From: DASRSS01 sp963799045
GTDB taxonomy: Bacteria > Actinomycetota > Actinomycetes > Mycobacteriales > Jatrophihabitantaceae
Reading direction: 5' to 3'
Assembly (NCBI GenBank): GCA_963799045.1
Contig: CAWCVN010000006.1
Location: 186,001-250,000, forward strand
DNA length: 64,000 nucleotides
The notes under the pieces were generated by a model. The model saw only the letters and a program-made list of their open reading frames with translations. It was not told the origin of the DNA and searched no databases. Each line of letters opens with the position of its first letter. Within the stretch, counting starts at the first letter, position 1. Shown piece by piece: positions 9,901 to 19,019 of the stretch. The translations under genes and the position numbers were made by a program.

Positions 9901-10416
9901 ATGGAGGCGGCGGTGGCGACGAGCGGGAGCTCTGCGGAGTTCGCCGACTGGGTGCGGCCGTCGCTGCTGGCCATGACGCGCCTGGCCCGGCGGCTCGCGC
10001 CCGACCACGACCCGGACGACGTCGTCCAGGACGCCCTGCTGCAGGCATGGCGCAAGTGGCAGCAGTACGACGCGGGCCGGGGCACGCCGACGACGTGGCT
10101 GCTGGCGATCACCGCCGACCGGGCCCGCGACGCCCGCCGCACCCGCCGGCGGCACCTGCAGGTCGTCGACGACACCTCGGCGGCGCCCGAGGCCGCGGCC
10201 GAGCCGCGCGACACCGACGCCGACCTCGACCTGAACCGGGCGGTCCAGGCGCTACCCGAGCGGCAGCAGCTGGCGGTGACGCTGCACTACTTCGTCGGGC
10301 TGACCGTCGCCGAGTGTGCGGCCGTCATGGGCTGTGCGGGCGGCACCGTGAAATCAACCCTGTACGACGCGCGCGCCACGCTGCGCCAGGCTCTGGGAGA
10401 CGGCAATGAGCAGTGA
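9901..10416 (+). CDS. ECF-family RNA polymerase sigma factor
   Basis: Protein of 171 residues with sigma region 2 (residues ~15-60, DPDDVVQDALLQAWRKW) and region 4 (ALPERQQLAVTLHYFVGLTVAECAAVMG, then GTVKSTLYDARATLRQAL). It resembles the SigE-like groups of actinomycetes. The ATG at 9901 starts just upstream of region 2. Its 3' end overlaps the next gene by 11 bases, so the membrane META-domain protein downstream is translationally coupled and is the natural candidate for its partner or regulator. The promoters it recognises cannot be told from this window. Confidence 0.9.
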   Translation: MEAAVATSGSSAEFADWVRPSLLAMTRLARRLAPDHDPDDVVQDALLQAWRKWQQYDAGRGTPTTWLLAITADRARDARRTRRRHLQVVDDTSAAPEAAAEPRDTDADLDLNRAVQALPERQQLAVTLHYFVGLTVAECAAVMGCAGGTVKSTLYDARATLRQALGDGNEQ

Positions 10417-11533
10417 CGAGCAGATGGACGCGCGGCTCGCGCGCGAGGGGCAGCGCTGGCGCGGGGCGAACTCCGAACCGGCGGCCGTCGACCTCGCGGC
10501 GCTCGCCGCCACGGCAGACCCCGGGCCGGTCCCCGATCGTGACGGCGCAAGCTCGCCGGTGCCGCTGCCGCTGATCAGCGATCCCGAGCCCGCGATAGGG
10601 CGTCGCCGCGCCCGCGTCTGGCTTGCATCGGCCGTCGGGATCGCCGCAGCGATCGCCGCGACCGTGCTCGCGGTCCAGATCGGCACCGGATCGCCCGGCT
10701 CGCACGACCGCGCCGCGAGCAGCGGCGGGACGCCGCTGGTGGGCACCCACTGGCTGCTGAGCGGCCTGGCCGGCGCCAACGGCATGAACTCGCCGCTCGC
10801 CAAGCAGGTGGAGCTCATCTTCGATCCTGCCGGCGTGCACTTCTCCGACGGCTGCAACAGCGGCGGAGGCGAGGCGACGGCCAGCGGCTCGACGATCACC
10901 TTCGGCCGGCTCGTGACCACGTTGATGGGTTGCCTGAACAACGACGCCCCGCTCGGCAAGCAGATCATGCTGATCGACGGGGTGCTCAAGGGCACGGTGC
11001 ACTACGCCATCGACGGCGACACGCTGACGCTGACCAAGGCCGGTGTCGGGTCACTGACCTACACGGCCGCGCGTCCCGCGGCTTCGCCCGCGGTTACCGG
11101 TGCCGCGCAGCTCGCCGGCGCGTGGGACCTGACCACGATCTCCCCCGGCAGCAACGTCGCCCGCTCGTTCGGGACGTCGAGCAGTGCGCCGCCGAACTCG
11201 CGGCTGACCTTCGCCGGCGGCGAGCTCACCGGCAGCGTCGGCTGCTGGTCGGTCTCGGCACCGGTGACCGTCGGCGGCGGCACGATCTCAGTCGGCAAGG
11301 TCGAGCTCAGCGGTGGCGCCGGGTGTGGCGACTCGCAGGAGTTCGCGATCGTCCTCCGCGGTGCCGCGACCTGGCAGGCAAGCGCAACCCGGCTCACGCT
11401 CAGCGACACGCACGGCGGGCAGCTGGTGTTCACCCGTGAACTCGACCCCGGGTTCTCCGGCCTCGGCGGCAGCGGCGGCGCCAGCGGCACCGCGACCCCG
11501 GCCACCCTCCCCTCGGCCACCGCCACGAAGTGA
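10406..11533 (+). CDS. Membrane-anchored META-domain (HslJ-like) protein coupled to the sigma factor
   Basis: Protein of 375 residues. A cytoplasmic N-terminus of ~68 residues comes before one membrane helix (VWLASAVGIAAAIAATVLAV). Two extracytoplasmic META-like domains follow: LVGTHWLLSGLAG with FSDGCNSGGGEAT and GRLVTTLMGCL, then LAGAWDLTTI with LTGSVGCWS and CGDSQEFAIVLRG. The C-terminus is a Gly/Ser/Thr-rich tail. The arrangement (cytoplasmic segment, one helix, sensor domains, overlap with an ECF sigma gene) is that of an anti-sigma factor. However, no zinc-binding HxxxCxxC motif is present, so anti-sigma activity is only inferred. Confidence 0.8.
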   Translation: MSSDEQMDARLAREGQRWRGANSEPAAVDLAALAATADPGPVPDRDGASSPVPLPLISDPEPAIGRRRARVWLASAVGIAAAIAATVLAVQIGTGSPGSHDRAASSGGTPLVGTHWLLSGLAGANGMNSPLAKQVELIFDPAGVHFSDGCNSGGGEATASGSTITFGRLVTTLMGCLNNDAPLGKQIMLIDGVLKGTVHYAIDGDTLTLTKAGVGSLTYTAARPAASPAVTGAAQLAGAWDLTTISPGSNVARSFGTSSSAPPNSRLTFAGGELTGSVGCWSVSAPVTVGGGTISVGKVELSGGAGCGDSQEFAIVLRGAATWQASATRLTLSDTHGGQLVFTRELDPGFSGLGGSGGASGTATPATLPSATATK

Positions 11534-11536
11534 CCC

Positions 11537-11557
11537 TCCGCGCTGCCACGGCGCGGA
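11537..11557 (+). terminator. Possible hairpin terminator after the sigma operon
   Basis: Perfect 7-bp stem (TCCGCGC / GCGCGGA) with a 7-base loop, four bases after the META-protein stop. There is no strong T-run, as is common in high-GC actinomycetes. Confidence 0.5.
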
Positions 11558-11959
11558 CTTGATACCCAATCGTGACCCGGGCCGGGTGCGGACGCCACCG
11601 AGGAGAGCAGCCCGGCCGGGTCCGGCCGAGGCTCCCGCAATCGGGCCGCGTAAGCGCTCTCGGTGATGTGGCCGAGGTTGGCACGAGGCGGTCGAATGCC
11701 CCGGATCGAACGGCCGTGCCCGGCGGCGCGCGGTGACTCACCCCGATTTTGCGTACGCGCCGGTGTGGAAATCGAAGCACAGCCTCGGTATCGTCCGCGA
11801 CGGTCGAAAGTGACGAGTTTTCGCAAGCGAAGCACAACGGCCCTGCCTCCACCGGCGGGACGTGCACAGCACTGACGCGGAGCCAAGGAACTGCAGACCC
11901 CGGCGCTGCGAGGTGCGGCGACGGCCAAGGGCCCGCATGGGACAGAGCAAGGAGTGCAC
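11558..11959. other. Non-coding stretch with the cold-shock gene leader
   Basis: About 400 bases with no convincing gene. Short open frames on both strands lack ribosome sites and family motifs. It must hold the promoter and probably a long 5' leader of the cold-shock gene at 11960. A small inverted repeat, TTCGC-AA-GCGAA, lies near 11820. I could not identify a -35/-10 pair with confidence. Confidence 0.5.
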
Positions 11960-12163
11960 GTGGCACAGGGCACCGTCAAGTGGTTCAACAACGAGAAGGG
12001 CTACGGGTTCATCGCCGTAGACGGCGGGCAGGATGTGTTCGTCCACTACACGGCCATCCAGTCCGACGGCTACCGCTCCCTCGAAGAGGGTCAGCGGGTG
12101 GAGTTCGAGGTCGCGCAGGGCCCGAAGGGACCGCAGGCCGACGGCGTCCACGTCGTGGGCTGA
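11960..12163 (+). CDS. Cold-shock protein (CspA family)
   Basis: Single-domain OB-fold RNA/DNA chaperone of 67 residues, the canonical length. It shows both nucleic-acid-binding motifs, GYGFI (RNP1) and VFVHYT (RNP2), after the opening GTVKWFNNEKG. The second of two GTG codons (11960) is chosen because AAGGAG at 11949-11954 lies six bases upstream and the start then matches the family. It is monocistronic and followed directly by a strong hairpin. Confidence 0.95.
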   Translation: MAQGTVKWFNNEKGYGFIAVDGGQDVFVHYTAIQSDGYRSLEEGQRVEFEVAQGPKGPQADGVHVVG

Positions 12164-12185
12164 GCGCCAGAAACAGACCACTTCA

Positions 12186-12221
12186 CCGGTGCCCGGGCCG
12201 CTTCGGCAGCCCGGGCACCGG
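12186..12221 (+). terminator. Strong hairpin terminator after cspA
   Basis: Perfect 12-bp inverted repeat, CCGGTGCCCGGG (12186-12197) and its complement (12210-12221), with a 12-base loop. It begins 23 bases after the cold-shock stop and is followed by GCGTTGTTG. Confidence 0.85.
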
Positions 12222-12287
12222 CGTTGTTGCGGCCCGCTCGCCCGAGCATCGGGGAATCCGCGGCGCGCGGCACACGTTTACCGAGGT

Positions 12288-12623
12288 ATGAGCGCACCCG
12301 AGAGCACCGGCTTCGGCGCCCTGTTGCAGCTGACCGCGCAGCCAGGCAAGCGCGACGAGCTGGTGCGCGTACTGACGAACTACGCCAACACCCTCGACGG
12401 CGAGCCCGGCACGACGCTGTACGCCGTGGCGGTCGACCCGAACGACGAGGACCTGGTGTGGGCGTGGGAGGAGTTCCGCGACTCCGACGCCGTCGAGGCA
12501 CATTTTCAGCACGACTTCTTCCGCGCGTTGCAGCTCGAGCTGAGCGAGCTGCTGGCCCAGCCGGTCGCCATCCGCCCGCTCGGCCCGGTGGTCCGCCGGG
12601 TGAACCCGGTGTCGGCCCAGTAG
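12288..12623 (+). CDS. Antibiotic-biosynthesis-monooxygenase (ABM) fold protein
   Basis: Protein of 111 residues with the ABM dimeric alpha/beta-barrel pattern: GALLQLTAQPGKRDELVRVL, then TTLYAVAVDPNDEDLVWAWEEFRDSDAVEAH. These cofactor-free or quinone-oxidising small enzymes include YgiN-like proteins. The substrate is not readable. The ATG at 12288 is preceded by CCGAGG. It stands between the cspA terminator and the CIRCE-controlled groEL, so it is probably an independent unit. Confidence 0.8.
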   Translation: MSAPESTGFGALLQLTAQPGKRDELVRVLTNYANTLDGEPGTTLYAVAVDPNDEDLVWAWEEFRDSDAVEAHFQHDFFRALQLELSELLAQPVAIRPLGPVVRRVNPVSAQ

Positions 12624-12639
12624 GGCGACACCCAGGCGG

Positions 12640-12666
12640 CTTGCACTCTCCGGTATCGAGTGCCAG
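12640..12666. promoter_or_regulatory. CIRCE element 1 (HrcA operator) overlapping a candidate groEL promoter
   Basis: Inverted repeat with core GCACTC-N9-GAGTGC, the core of the CIRCE consensus TTAGCACTC-N9-GAGTGCTAA. A -35-like TTGCAC (12641-12646) and a -10-like CAGACT (12664-12669) are 17 bases apart, so HrcA here would block polymerase. Confidence 0.75.
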
Positions 12667-12673
12667 ACTCGGG

Positions 12674-12700
12674 TTAGCACTCGGCTATGCTGAGTGCCAG
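12674..12700. promoter_or_regulatory. CIRCE element 2 (HrcA operator) upstream of groEL
   Basis: TTAGCACTC (12674-12682), nine spacer bases, then GAGTGCCAG (12692-12700). The left half is a perfect consensus and the right half matches 7 of 9. It is centred 34 bp downstream of the first element and 96 bases before the groEL start. Confidence 0.88.
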
Positions 12701-12795
12701 CCGATCGTGGTGAGGCGCTCCAATGAGCGCCATCCGTCGCGGGCACTTCTGGTCGGTCGACAACAAGCGTTGTTCAGTGAAGGGACACTCACCGC

Positions 12796-14421
<1,626 letters not shown>

Positions 14422-14449
14422 GTTCGCTCGAAGCCCGCACGCACCACAC

Positions 14450-14487
14450 GCGAAAGGGGCGGTCCCGGTCGGGGCCGCCCCTTTCGC
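14450..14487 (+). terminator. Strong hairpin terminator after groEL
   Basis: Perfect 13-bp stem, GCGAAAGGGGCGG (14450-14462) with complement at 14475-14487 and a 12-base loop. It lies between groEL and the oppositely oriented small gene at 14502, so it probably serves both. Confidence 0.9.
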
Positions 14488-14501
14488 CTGCCGCGGTCAG
14501 C

Positions 14502-14702
14502 TCATCGATGCGCCCGCGACCGGCGCAGCTCGCCGAGCTGCTCGCGAAGGTCGGGGTCGGACATGACCAGCGCGACCAGCCCGCAGTCGTGCGGGCCGGT
14601 CGCGCCGGGCACACACAGCGTGCACGGTTCGCCCAGGCGAATTGGACACTGAGCCTCCGGGCGGTGCGCTTGCCGGCGACGGCTGTCACCGCTGCCGGCC
14701 AT
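14502..14702 (-). CDS. Small cysteine-containing protein, DUF6767-like
   Basis: Protein of 66 residues: basic start, then CPIRLGEPCTLCVPG, TGPHDCGLVALVMSDP and DLREQLGELR. Four cysteines, one in a CTLC pair, plus a His and Asp suggest a small metal- or redox-linked protein. I relate it to DUF6767, whose function is unknown, from memory of its CTLC-P-GATGP-DCGLV pattern. ATG 14702 is preferred over ATG 14717 because GGAGCGGAG sits at ribosome-site distance. It is convergent with groEL across a shared terminator. Confidence 0.65.
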   Translation of the reverse strand: MAGSGDSRRRQAHRPEAQCPIRLGEPCTLCVPGATGPHDCGLVALVMSDPDLREQLGELRRSRAHR

Positions 14703-14812
14703 CTCCGCTCCGATCATCGAACTCGCTGCGTCTTAGTGCTCATGATCGGCCCCGCCGCGGCGCCGGCGATCGGGCCCAAGGTCGGCTCCGCCCCGGGGCG
14801 AAGGTCACCGTG

Positions 14813-15571
14813 CTAATGCGTGGCGACCTGGCCCGGCGGCGGGGCGGTGATCGTGACCGGTTCGTCGAAGCGCGACAGGGTGATGGTCGTAGATGACTGC
14901 AGTCCACCGACGTCCGTGGATTCCAGCGTCCGGACCATGCGGCCCTTGCCGTCCAGCCACATCTGCACCGGGATCCGGTGGACGCCGGCGGCGCGCAACG
15001 CGCTCGCTCCCGGTATGTCCGACGGCAGCCGATCGACGAGTACGTCGAACGAGTAATGCTCGGTGGCCACGCCGTCGACCGTGTCCTTGCCGAGATCGCT
15101 GATGCCCGCGGCGGCCTGGGCAAGGACCGTGTACTGGTGAAGCGCGGCCGAGTCCTGGACCGCCGACAGGGCCCGCGCGAGCGCCGCGAGGTTGGGGTCG
15201 GTCGTGTTCGGGTCGATGCGCACCCAGGGCTTGTTCGTCGGGTCGAGCCCGGCCGGGAGCTTGACGTAGAGCGCGTTGCCGATCTCCACGATCCGCAGCA
15301 CACCCGTCCCGGAGATGTGCTCGGTGAGGTCGAAGGCCGCCGCCTTGCCGTTGTCCAGCCGCTCGCTGCCGGTCGCTCGCACCTCGATGCCGCCCGAGCT
15401 CAGGTGCAGCTGCGTGTGGACGCTTCGGATGGTGTTCATGGCCCGCTGCAACCGGACGCTGAGGTCCACCGAGGGTGCGCCGGCGTGGCCGGTCACGGTG
15501 CGCGAGCATCCGCTCAGGACGAGGGCCACTGCGAGCGTGCCCACCGCGGCGCCCAGGTGCCACCGGTTCAT
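14813..15571 (-). CDS. LppX/LprG-like lipoprotein, second of a tandem pair
   Basis: Envelope lipoprotein of 252 residues. The signal peptide ends in lipobox VLSGC. The mature part shows the LppX_LprAFG pattern: RLQRAMNTIRSVHTQLHLS, ALYVKLPAGLDPTNKPWVRID, VDGVATEHYSFDV and VQMWLDGKGRMVR. Family members in mycobacteria fold into a half-barrel that carries lipids to the outer envelope. It shares the domain order of its upstream neighbour (15568-16335) and overlaps it by four bases (ATGA), so the two arose by duplication and are co-translated. The lipid bound is unknown. Confidence 0.85.
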   Translation of the reverse strand: MNRWHLGAAVGTLAVALVLSGCSRTVTGHAGAPSVDLSVRLQRAMNTIRSVHTQLHLSSGGIEVRATGSERLDNGKAAAFDLTEHISGTGVLRIVEIGNALYVKLPAGLDPTNKPWVRIDPNTTDPNLAALARALSAVQDSAALHQYTVLAQAAAGISDLGKDTVDGVATEHYSFDVLVDRLPSDIPGASALRAAGVHRIPVQMWLDGKGRMVRTLESTDVGGLQSSTTITLSRFDEPVTITAPPPGQVATH

Positions 15572-16335
15572 CCGCCGACCTGCGACGCTGGCGGTGCGGT
15601 AATGGACACCGGTGCATCGAACTTGCTCACGTCGGCGGTGACCGGGAAGTCGGTGCCGCCCAGCGCGACGTGGATGATGAACTTCACCGGGCGGTTGTCG
15701 GAGTCCAGCCACAGGTCCACCGGGATCTTCGTGCTGCCGAGCGAGGACAGCAGCCCGTCCAGCTGGGCGTTGCCCGTTTTCTTCGTCGGGTCGAGCTTCA
15801 TCGTGTAGTGCGTGGTAGCGACTCCGTCGACCTGTTCGCTGCCCAGGCTGTGCAGGTCGCTGGACGAGCGCACCAGGCCGGCGATCACGCTCAGCGACGA
15901 GGTCATGGTGGCGACGTTGACCCCGGTGGCCAGGCCCTGGATGACTGGGTTCTTGCTGCTGGCGCTGACGATCTGCCACGGCTTGGCCGAGCTGGCGGTG
16001 CCGGACAGCTTGGCGTAGCTGGTTCCGCCGACGGTGATCAGCTCGACCTGCTGGCCGCCGCTGGTCAGGTGCACGTCGATCGCGGTCGCGTGGCCGTCCT
16101 TCAGGGCGACGTCCGCGGTGCTCTTGCCGCCGAACGCGCCGGCGTCGACGTCCAGGTGGGCGGAGGTGAGCGCGTTGAGTGCGGTGTCCAGCCTGCCGGC
16201 GAAGCTCGCGGCCCCGACGCTGCTGGCCGCGGGGCTGCCACTGTGTCCGGTCGAGCCGGACGGGGACTTCGACGCGCTGCAGCCGGCGAGCAGCGTGGCG
16301 GCCAAGGCGAGGACGGCGATCGAGCGGCTGTTCAC
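15568..16335 (-). CDS. LppX/LprG-like lipoprotein, first of a tandem pair
   Basis: Lipoprotein of 255 residues with signal and lipobox LLAGC at residues ~15-19. A Ser/Gly-rich linker and the LppX-type fold signals follow (LDTALNALTSAHLDVDAG, GGTSYAKLSGTASSAKPWQIV, VDGVATTHYTMKLDP, VDLWLDSDNRPVKF). The GTG at 16335 gives a proper signal peptide with a basic first segment (VNSRS). Its stop overlaps the start of the paralogue downstream. Both end in an almost identical motif (VSITAPPASQV and VTITAPPPGQV), which points to recent duplication followed by divergence. Confidence 0.85.
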   Translation of the reverse strand: MNSRSIAVLALAATLLAGCSASKSPSGSTGHSGSPAASSVGAASFAGRLDTALNALTSAHLDVDAGAFGGKSTADVALKDGHATAIDVHLTSGGQQVELITVGGTSYAKLSGTASSAKPWQIVSASSKNPVIQGLATGVNVATMTSSLSVIAGLVRSSSDLHSLGSEQVDGVATTHYTMKLDPTKKTGNAQLDGLLSSLGSTKIPVDLWLDSDNRPVKFIIHVALGGTDFPVTADVSKFDAPVSITAPPASQVGG

Positions 16336-16625
16336 GTGCCCACGGTACCGGGCGGATCCGTCCGCCCGGCCGCGTCGCTTCGACACTTCCGCGCCGGGCG
16401 GTGGCAGGGTCCGAATCGTGGACGAGCCGAAATGGTTCGCGGTCCGATGCCTGTTCCAGGTGGTCGCTCGGTCGGCTGGCAGAAGATCACCCGGTTGCCG
16501 AACGGGTCGGGGACCACCAGGTCCGTGATCCATGATCGCGTCCAGGCCGAGCACGCCGTGTACTCCGCGACCGCCGCATTGACGTCGGCGACGGTGAGGA
16601 TAGGGGCAGCACGGCTGAGATCCAC
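16332..16625 (-). pseudogene. Remnant of a VOC/glyoxalase-family protein with an internal deletion
   Basis: The first ~20 residues (APILTVADVNAAVAEYTA) match the first beta-alpha unit of a vicinal-oxygen-chelate domain. In a shifted frame the next bases read VLGLDAIMDHG. Then LVVPDPFGNRVIFCQP, which is the last strand of the same domain, follows immediately. About 70 residues of the middle are missing, and the C-terminal 40 residues have no family resemblance. It is probably a decayed gene. Its frame runs into the start of the lipoprotein at 16335. Confidence 0.5.
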
Positions 16626-16693
16626 GACTCACAGGCTGTAGCGGTCGTAGTAAGTCGTCGACATCGGTCGCCGTTGCGATTTGGCGTAGGCGG

Positions 16694-16993
16694 TCAGACG
16701 AGGTCGAACGCTGCGTGGATGGCTTCGGTGAGTGCACGTTCCTGGGCCGGAAGCAGCCGACCTATCTGACGACCCAGGTCGGCGACCGCAATCGTGGCGA
16801 CGTTGTCGAGGTTCACCACGCTGTCGTGATCGAGTCCGTTGGCTGATCCGACCTGCACTTCGGTGGTCAGCCCGCGAATCCTGCTGGTGATCGGTGCGAC
16901 GGTGACCCTGCTCAGATGCGGGCGAACCACCTCGCGCGTCAGCACGAGCACCGGGCGCGTCTTGTCGAGCCTTGCCAGGTGGATGGGACGCAT
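16694..16993 (-). CDS. mazF: MazF-type mRNA interferase toxin
   Basis: Protein of 99 residues of the PemK/MazF family, endoribonucleases that cut single-stranded mRNA. It opens with MRPIHLARLDKTRPVLVLTRE, then SRVTVAPITSRIRGL (core strands with the conserved Arg/Ser-Arg), GLDHDSVVNLDNVATI and an LGRQIGRLLPAQERAL helix, all typical. The ATG overlaps the antitoxin TGA by one base (TGATG). Antitoxin-first order with tight coupling is the normal layout. The gene looks intact and is likely functional. Confidence 0.9.
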   Translation of the reverse strand: MRPIHLARLDKTRPVLVLTREVVRPHLSRVTVAPITSRIRGLTTEVQVGSANGLDHDSVVNLDNVATIAVADLGRQIGRLLPAQERALTEAIHAAFDLV

Positions 16994-17229
16994 CAGTCGA
17001 GATCGTCCAGTTCGGTGCGTGATGTGTACGCAGCGAACGCGTCCATATCGGCGTCTTCGCGCTCGGCGGCGTAGATGGCGGCATCCCTCTCGGCGCCGCG
17101 ACGACGGCGTTCCCGATCGAGAGCGCGCACCACGACCTGTGCTCTGCTGCTCGCCTCACCGTGCGAAACCAGCTGATCGATGAACCGGACCATGTCATCC
17201 GGTAGCCGAATCGCGATCTGCGTGCTCAT
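16993..17229 (-). CDS. mazE: Ribbon-helix-helix antitoxin of the MazF pair
   Basis: Protein of 78 residues. The N-terminal STQIAIRLPDDMVRFIDQLV with ASSRAQVVVRALDRE is a ribbon-helix-helix DNA-binding domain. The acidic C-terminus (EDADMDAFAAYTSRTELDDLD) is the expected toxin-neutralising tail. It should repress its own promoter through the dyad that overlaps its start codon. There is no ribosome site upstream, and the -10-like CATAAT lies about seven bases before where transcription would begin at the ATG, so the mRNA may be leaderless. Confidence 0.85.
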   Translation of the reverse strand: MSTQIAIRLPDDMVRFIDQLVSHGEASSRAQVVVRALDRERRRRGAERDAAIYAAEREDADMDAFAAYTSRTELDDLD

Positions 17230-17253
17230 ACCATTATGGTACCAAACTGGTAT
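17228..17253. promoter_or_regulatory. Symmetric operator/promoter of the mazEF module
   Basis: Perfect nested dyad, ATACCA-N3-TGGTACCA-N3-TGGTAT, centred at 17240.5. Its left arm covers the antitoxin start codon. A minus-strand -10-like hexamer CATAAT (17238-17233) lies inside it. This is the layout of an autorepressed toxin-antitoxin promoter. Confidence 0.8.
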
Positions 17254-17259
17254 GCAGAT

Positions 17260-18914
17260 CTACAGCGGGCGGAGCAGGTCGTCGGCGTCGACGATCGTGT
17301 AGGCGTAACCCTGCTCGGCCAGGAACCGCTGCCGGTGCGCGGCGTACTCCGCGTCGAGCGTGTCGCGCGCGACGACGGTGTAGAAGTGCGCCTGGCGGCC
17401 GTCGGACTTCGGCCGCAGCACCCGGCCCAGCCGCTGCGCCTCCTCCTGCCGCGAGCCGAACGTGCCGGAGATCTGCACCGCCACCGCGGCCTCGGGCAGG
17501 TCGATCGAGAAGTTCGCGACCTTGCTGACGACCAGGACGCGCTCCTCGCCGCGGCGGAACTCGTCGTAGAGGCGCTCGCGCTCCTTGGTCGTGGTCGATC
17601 CCTGGATGATCGGGCGCGCCGTCGAGCTCGGCAGCGACGTCGTCGAGCTGGTCGAGGTAGGCGCCGATCACCAGCACCTGGTCGTCGGGGTGGTTCTCGA
17701 CGATCGCGCGGATCACCGGCAGCTTGGTGCGTGCGGTGGCGGCGAGCTTGTAGCGGTCCTCCGGCTCGGCCGTCGCGTAGGCCATCCGCTCGGCGTCGGT
17801 GAGCGTCACCCGCACCTCGGTGCAGTCGGCCGGCGCGATCCAGCCCTGGTTCTCGATGTCCTTCCACGGTGCGTCGTAGCGCTTCGGCCCGATCAGGCTG
17901 AACACGTCGCCCTCGCGGCCGTCCTCGCGGATCAGCGTGGCGGTCAGGCCGAGGCGGCGCCGCGACTGCAGGTCGGCGGTGAGCCGGAAGATCGGAGCGG
18001 GCAGCAGGTGCACCTCGTCGTAGACGATCAGGCCCCAGTCGCGGCTGTCGAACAGCTCGAGGTGGCGGTACTCGCCCTTCCGGCGGGTCGTCATCACCTG
18101 GTAGGTGGCGATGGTGACCGGGCGGATCTCCTTCTTCTCGCCGCTGTACTCGCCGATCTCCTCCTCGGTCAGGGAGGTGCGGGCGAGCAGCTCGCGCCGC
18201 CACTGCCGTCCGGCGACGGTGTTGGTGACCAGGATCAGCGTGGTGGCCTTCGCCTGCGCCATCGCCGCCGCGCCGACCAGCGTCTTGCCGGCGCCGCACG
18301 GCAGCACGACCACGCCCGAGCCGCCCTGCCAGAACATCTCGACGGCCTGCTGCTGGTAGTCGCGCAGCGACCAGTTCGTCTCGTCCAGCTCGATCGGGTG
18401 CGCCTCGCCGTCGACGTAGCCGGCGAGGTCCTCGGCCGGCCAGCCGACCTTGAGCAGCGCCTGCTTGAGCCGCCCCCGCTCGGACGGGTGGACGAGCACG
18501 GTGTCCTCGTCGACGCGCTCGCCGAGCATCGGGTGCGATCTTCTTCTGCCGCAGCACCTCTTCCAGCACGGCGCGGTCGAGGCTGATCAGGGACAGCCCG
18601 TGCGTCGGGGTGCTTGACCAGCTGCAGCCGGCCGTAGCGGTCCATGGTGTCGGCGACGTCGACCAGCAGCGCGTGCGGGCACGGCGTAGCGGGAGAAGCG
18701 CACCAGCGCGTCGACGACCTGCTCGGCGTCGTGGCCCGGCGGCGCGCGCGTTCCACAGCCCCAGCGGCGTGAGCCGGTAGGTGTGGACGTGCTCCGGCGA
18801 GCGCTCCAGCTCGGCGAACGGCGCGATCGCCGCGCGGGCCTCGCCGGCGAGCGGGTGGTCGACCTCGAGCAGCAGGGTCTTGTCGGACTGGACGATCAGC
18901 GGTCCGTCGGTCAC
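17260..18914 (-). CDS. XPB/RAD25-like DNA repair helicase (about five frameshifts)
   Basis: Superfamily 2 DNA helicase of ~550 residues when repaired. Motifs are the Walker A CGAGKTLVGAA, DEVH as VYDEVHLLPAP (motif II), TATLIREDG (motif III, XPB-type RED motif) and, in the last frame, QRLGRVLRPK (motif VI). It unwinds or translocates DNA in repair. The GTG at 18914 follows GAGGGAG. Frame shifts at about 18740, 18690, 18606, 18530 and 17611 all behave as +1 insertions (for example CCC-g-ATG, CCC-g-ATC), with perfect family continuity across each. The gene is therefore probably intact in the organism. It is followed on the same strand by mazEF and preceded by its usual partner at 19020-21356. 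Confidence 0.88.
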
Positions 18915-19019
18915 ACGTTCTCCCTCGCGCTTGGCAATCCGGCCAGTATCCCAAACACCGGCAAGGGCCCAGGCCTTCCGAGTGCCATCAGCGTCGGGCC
19001 CGATGGGACCGCGGACCGG

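Noticed and set aside
11663..11875. Small open frame in the gap before cspA.
   Set aside because: It has no ribosome site, no family motif and a mixed composition. It is more likely the long leader of the cold-shock gene.
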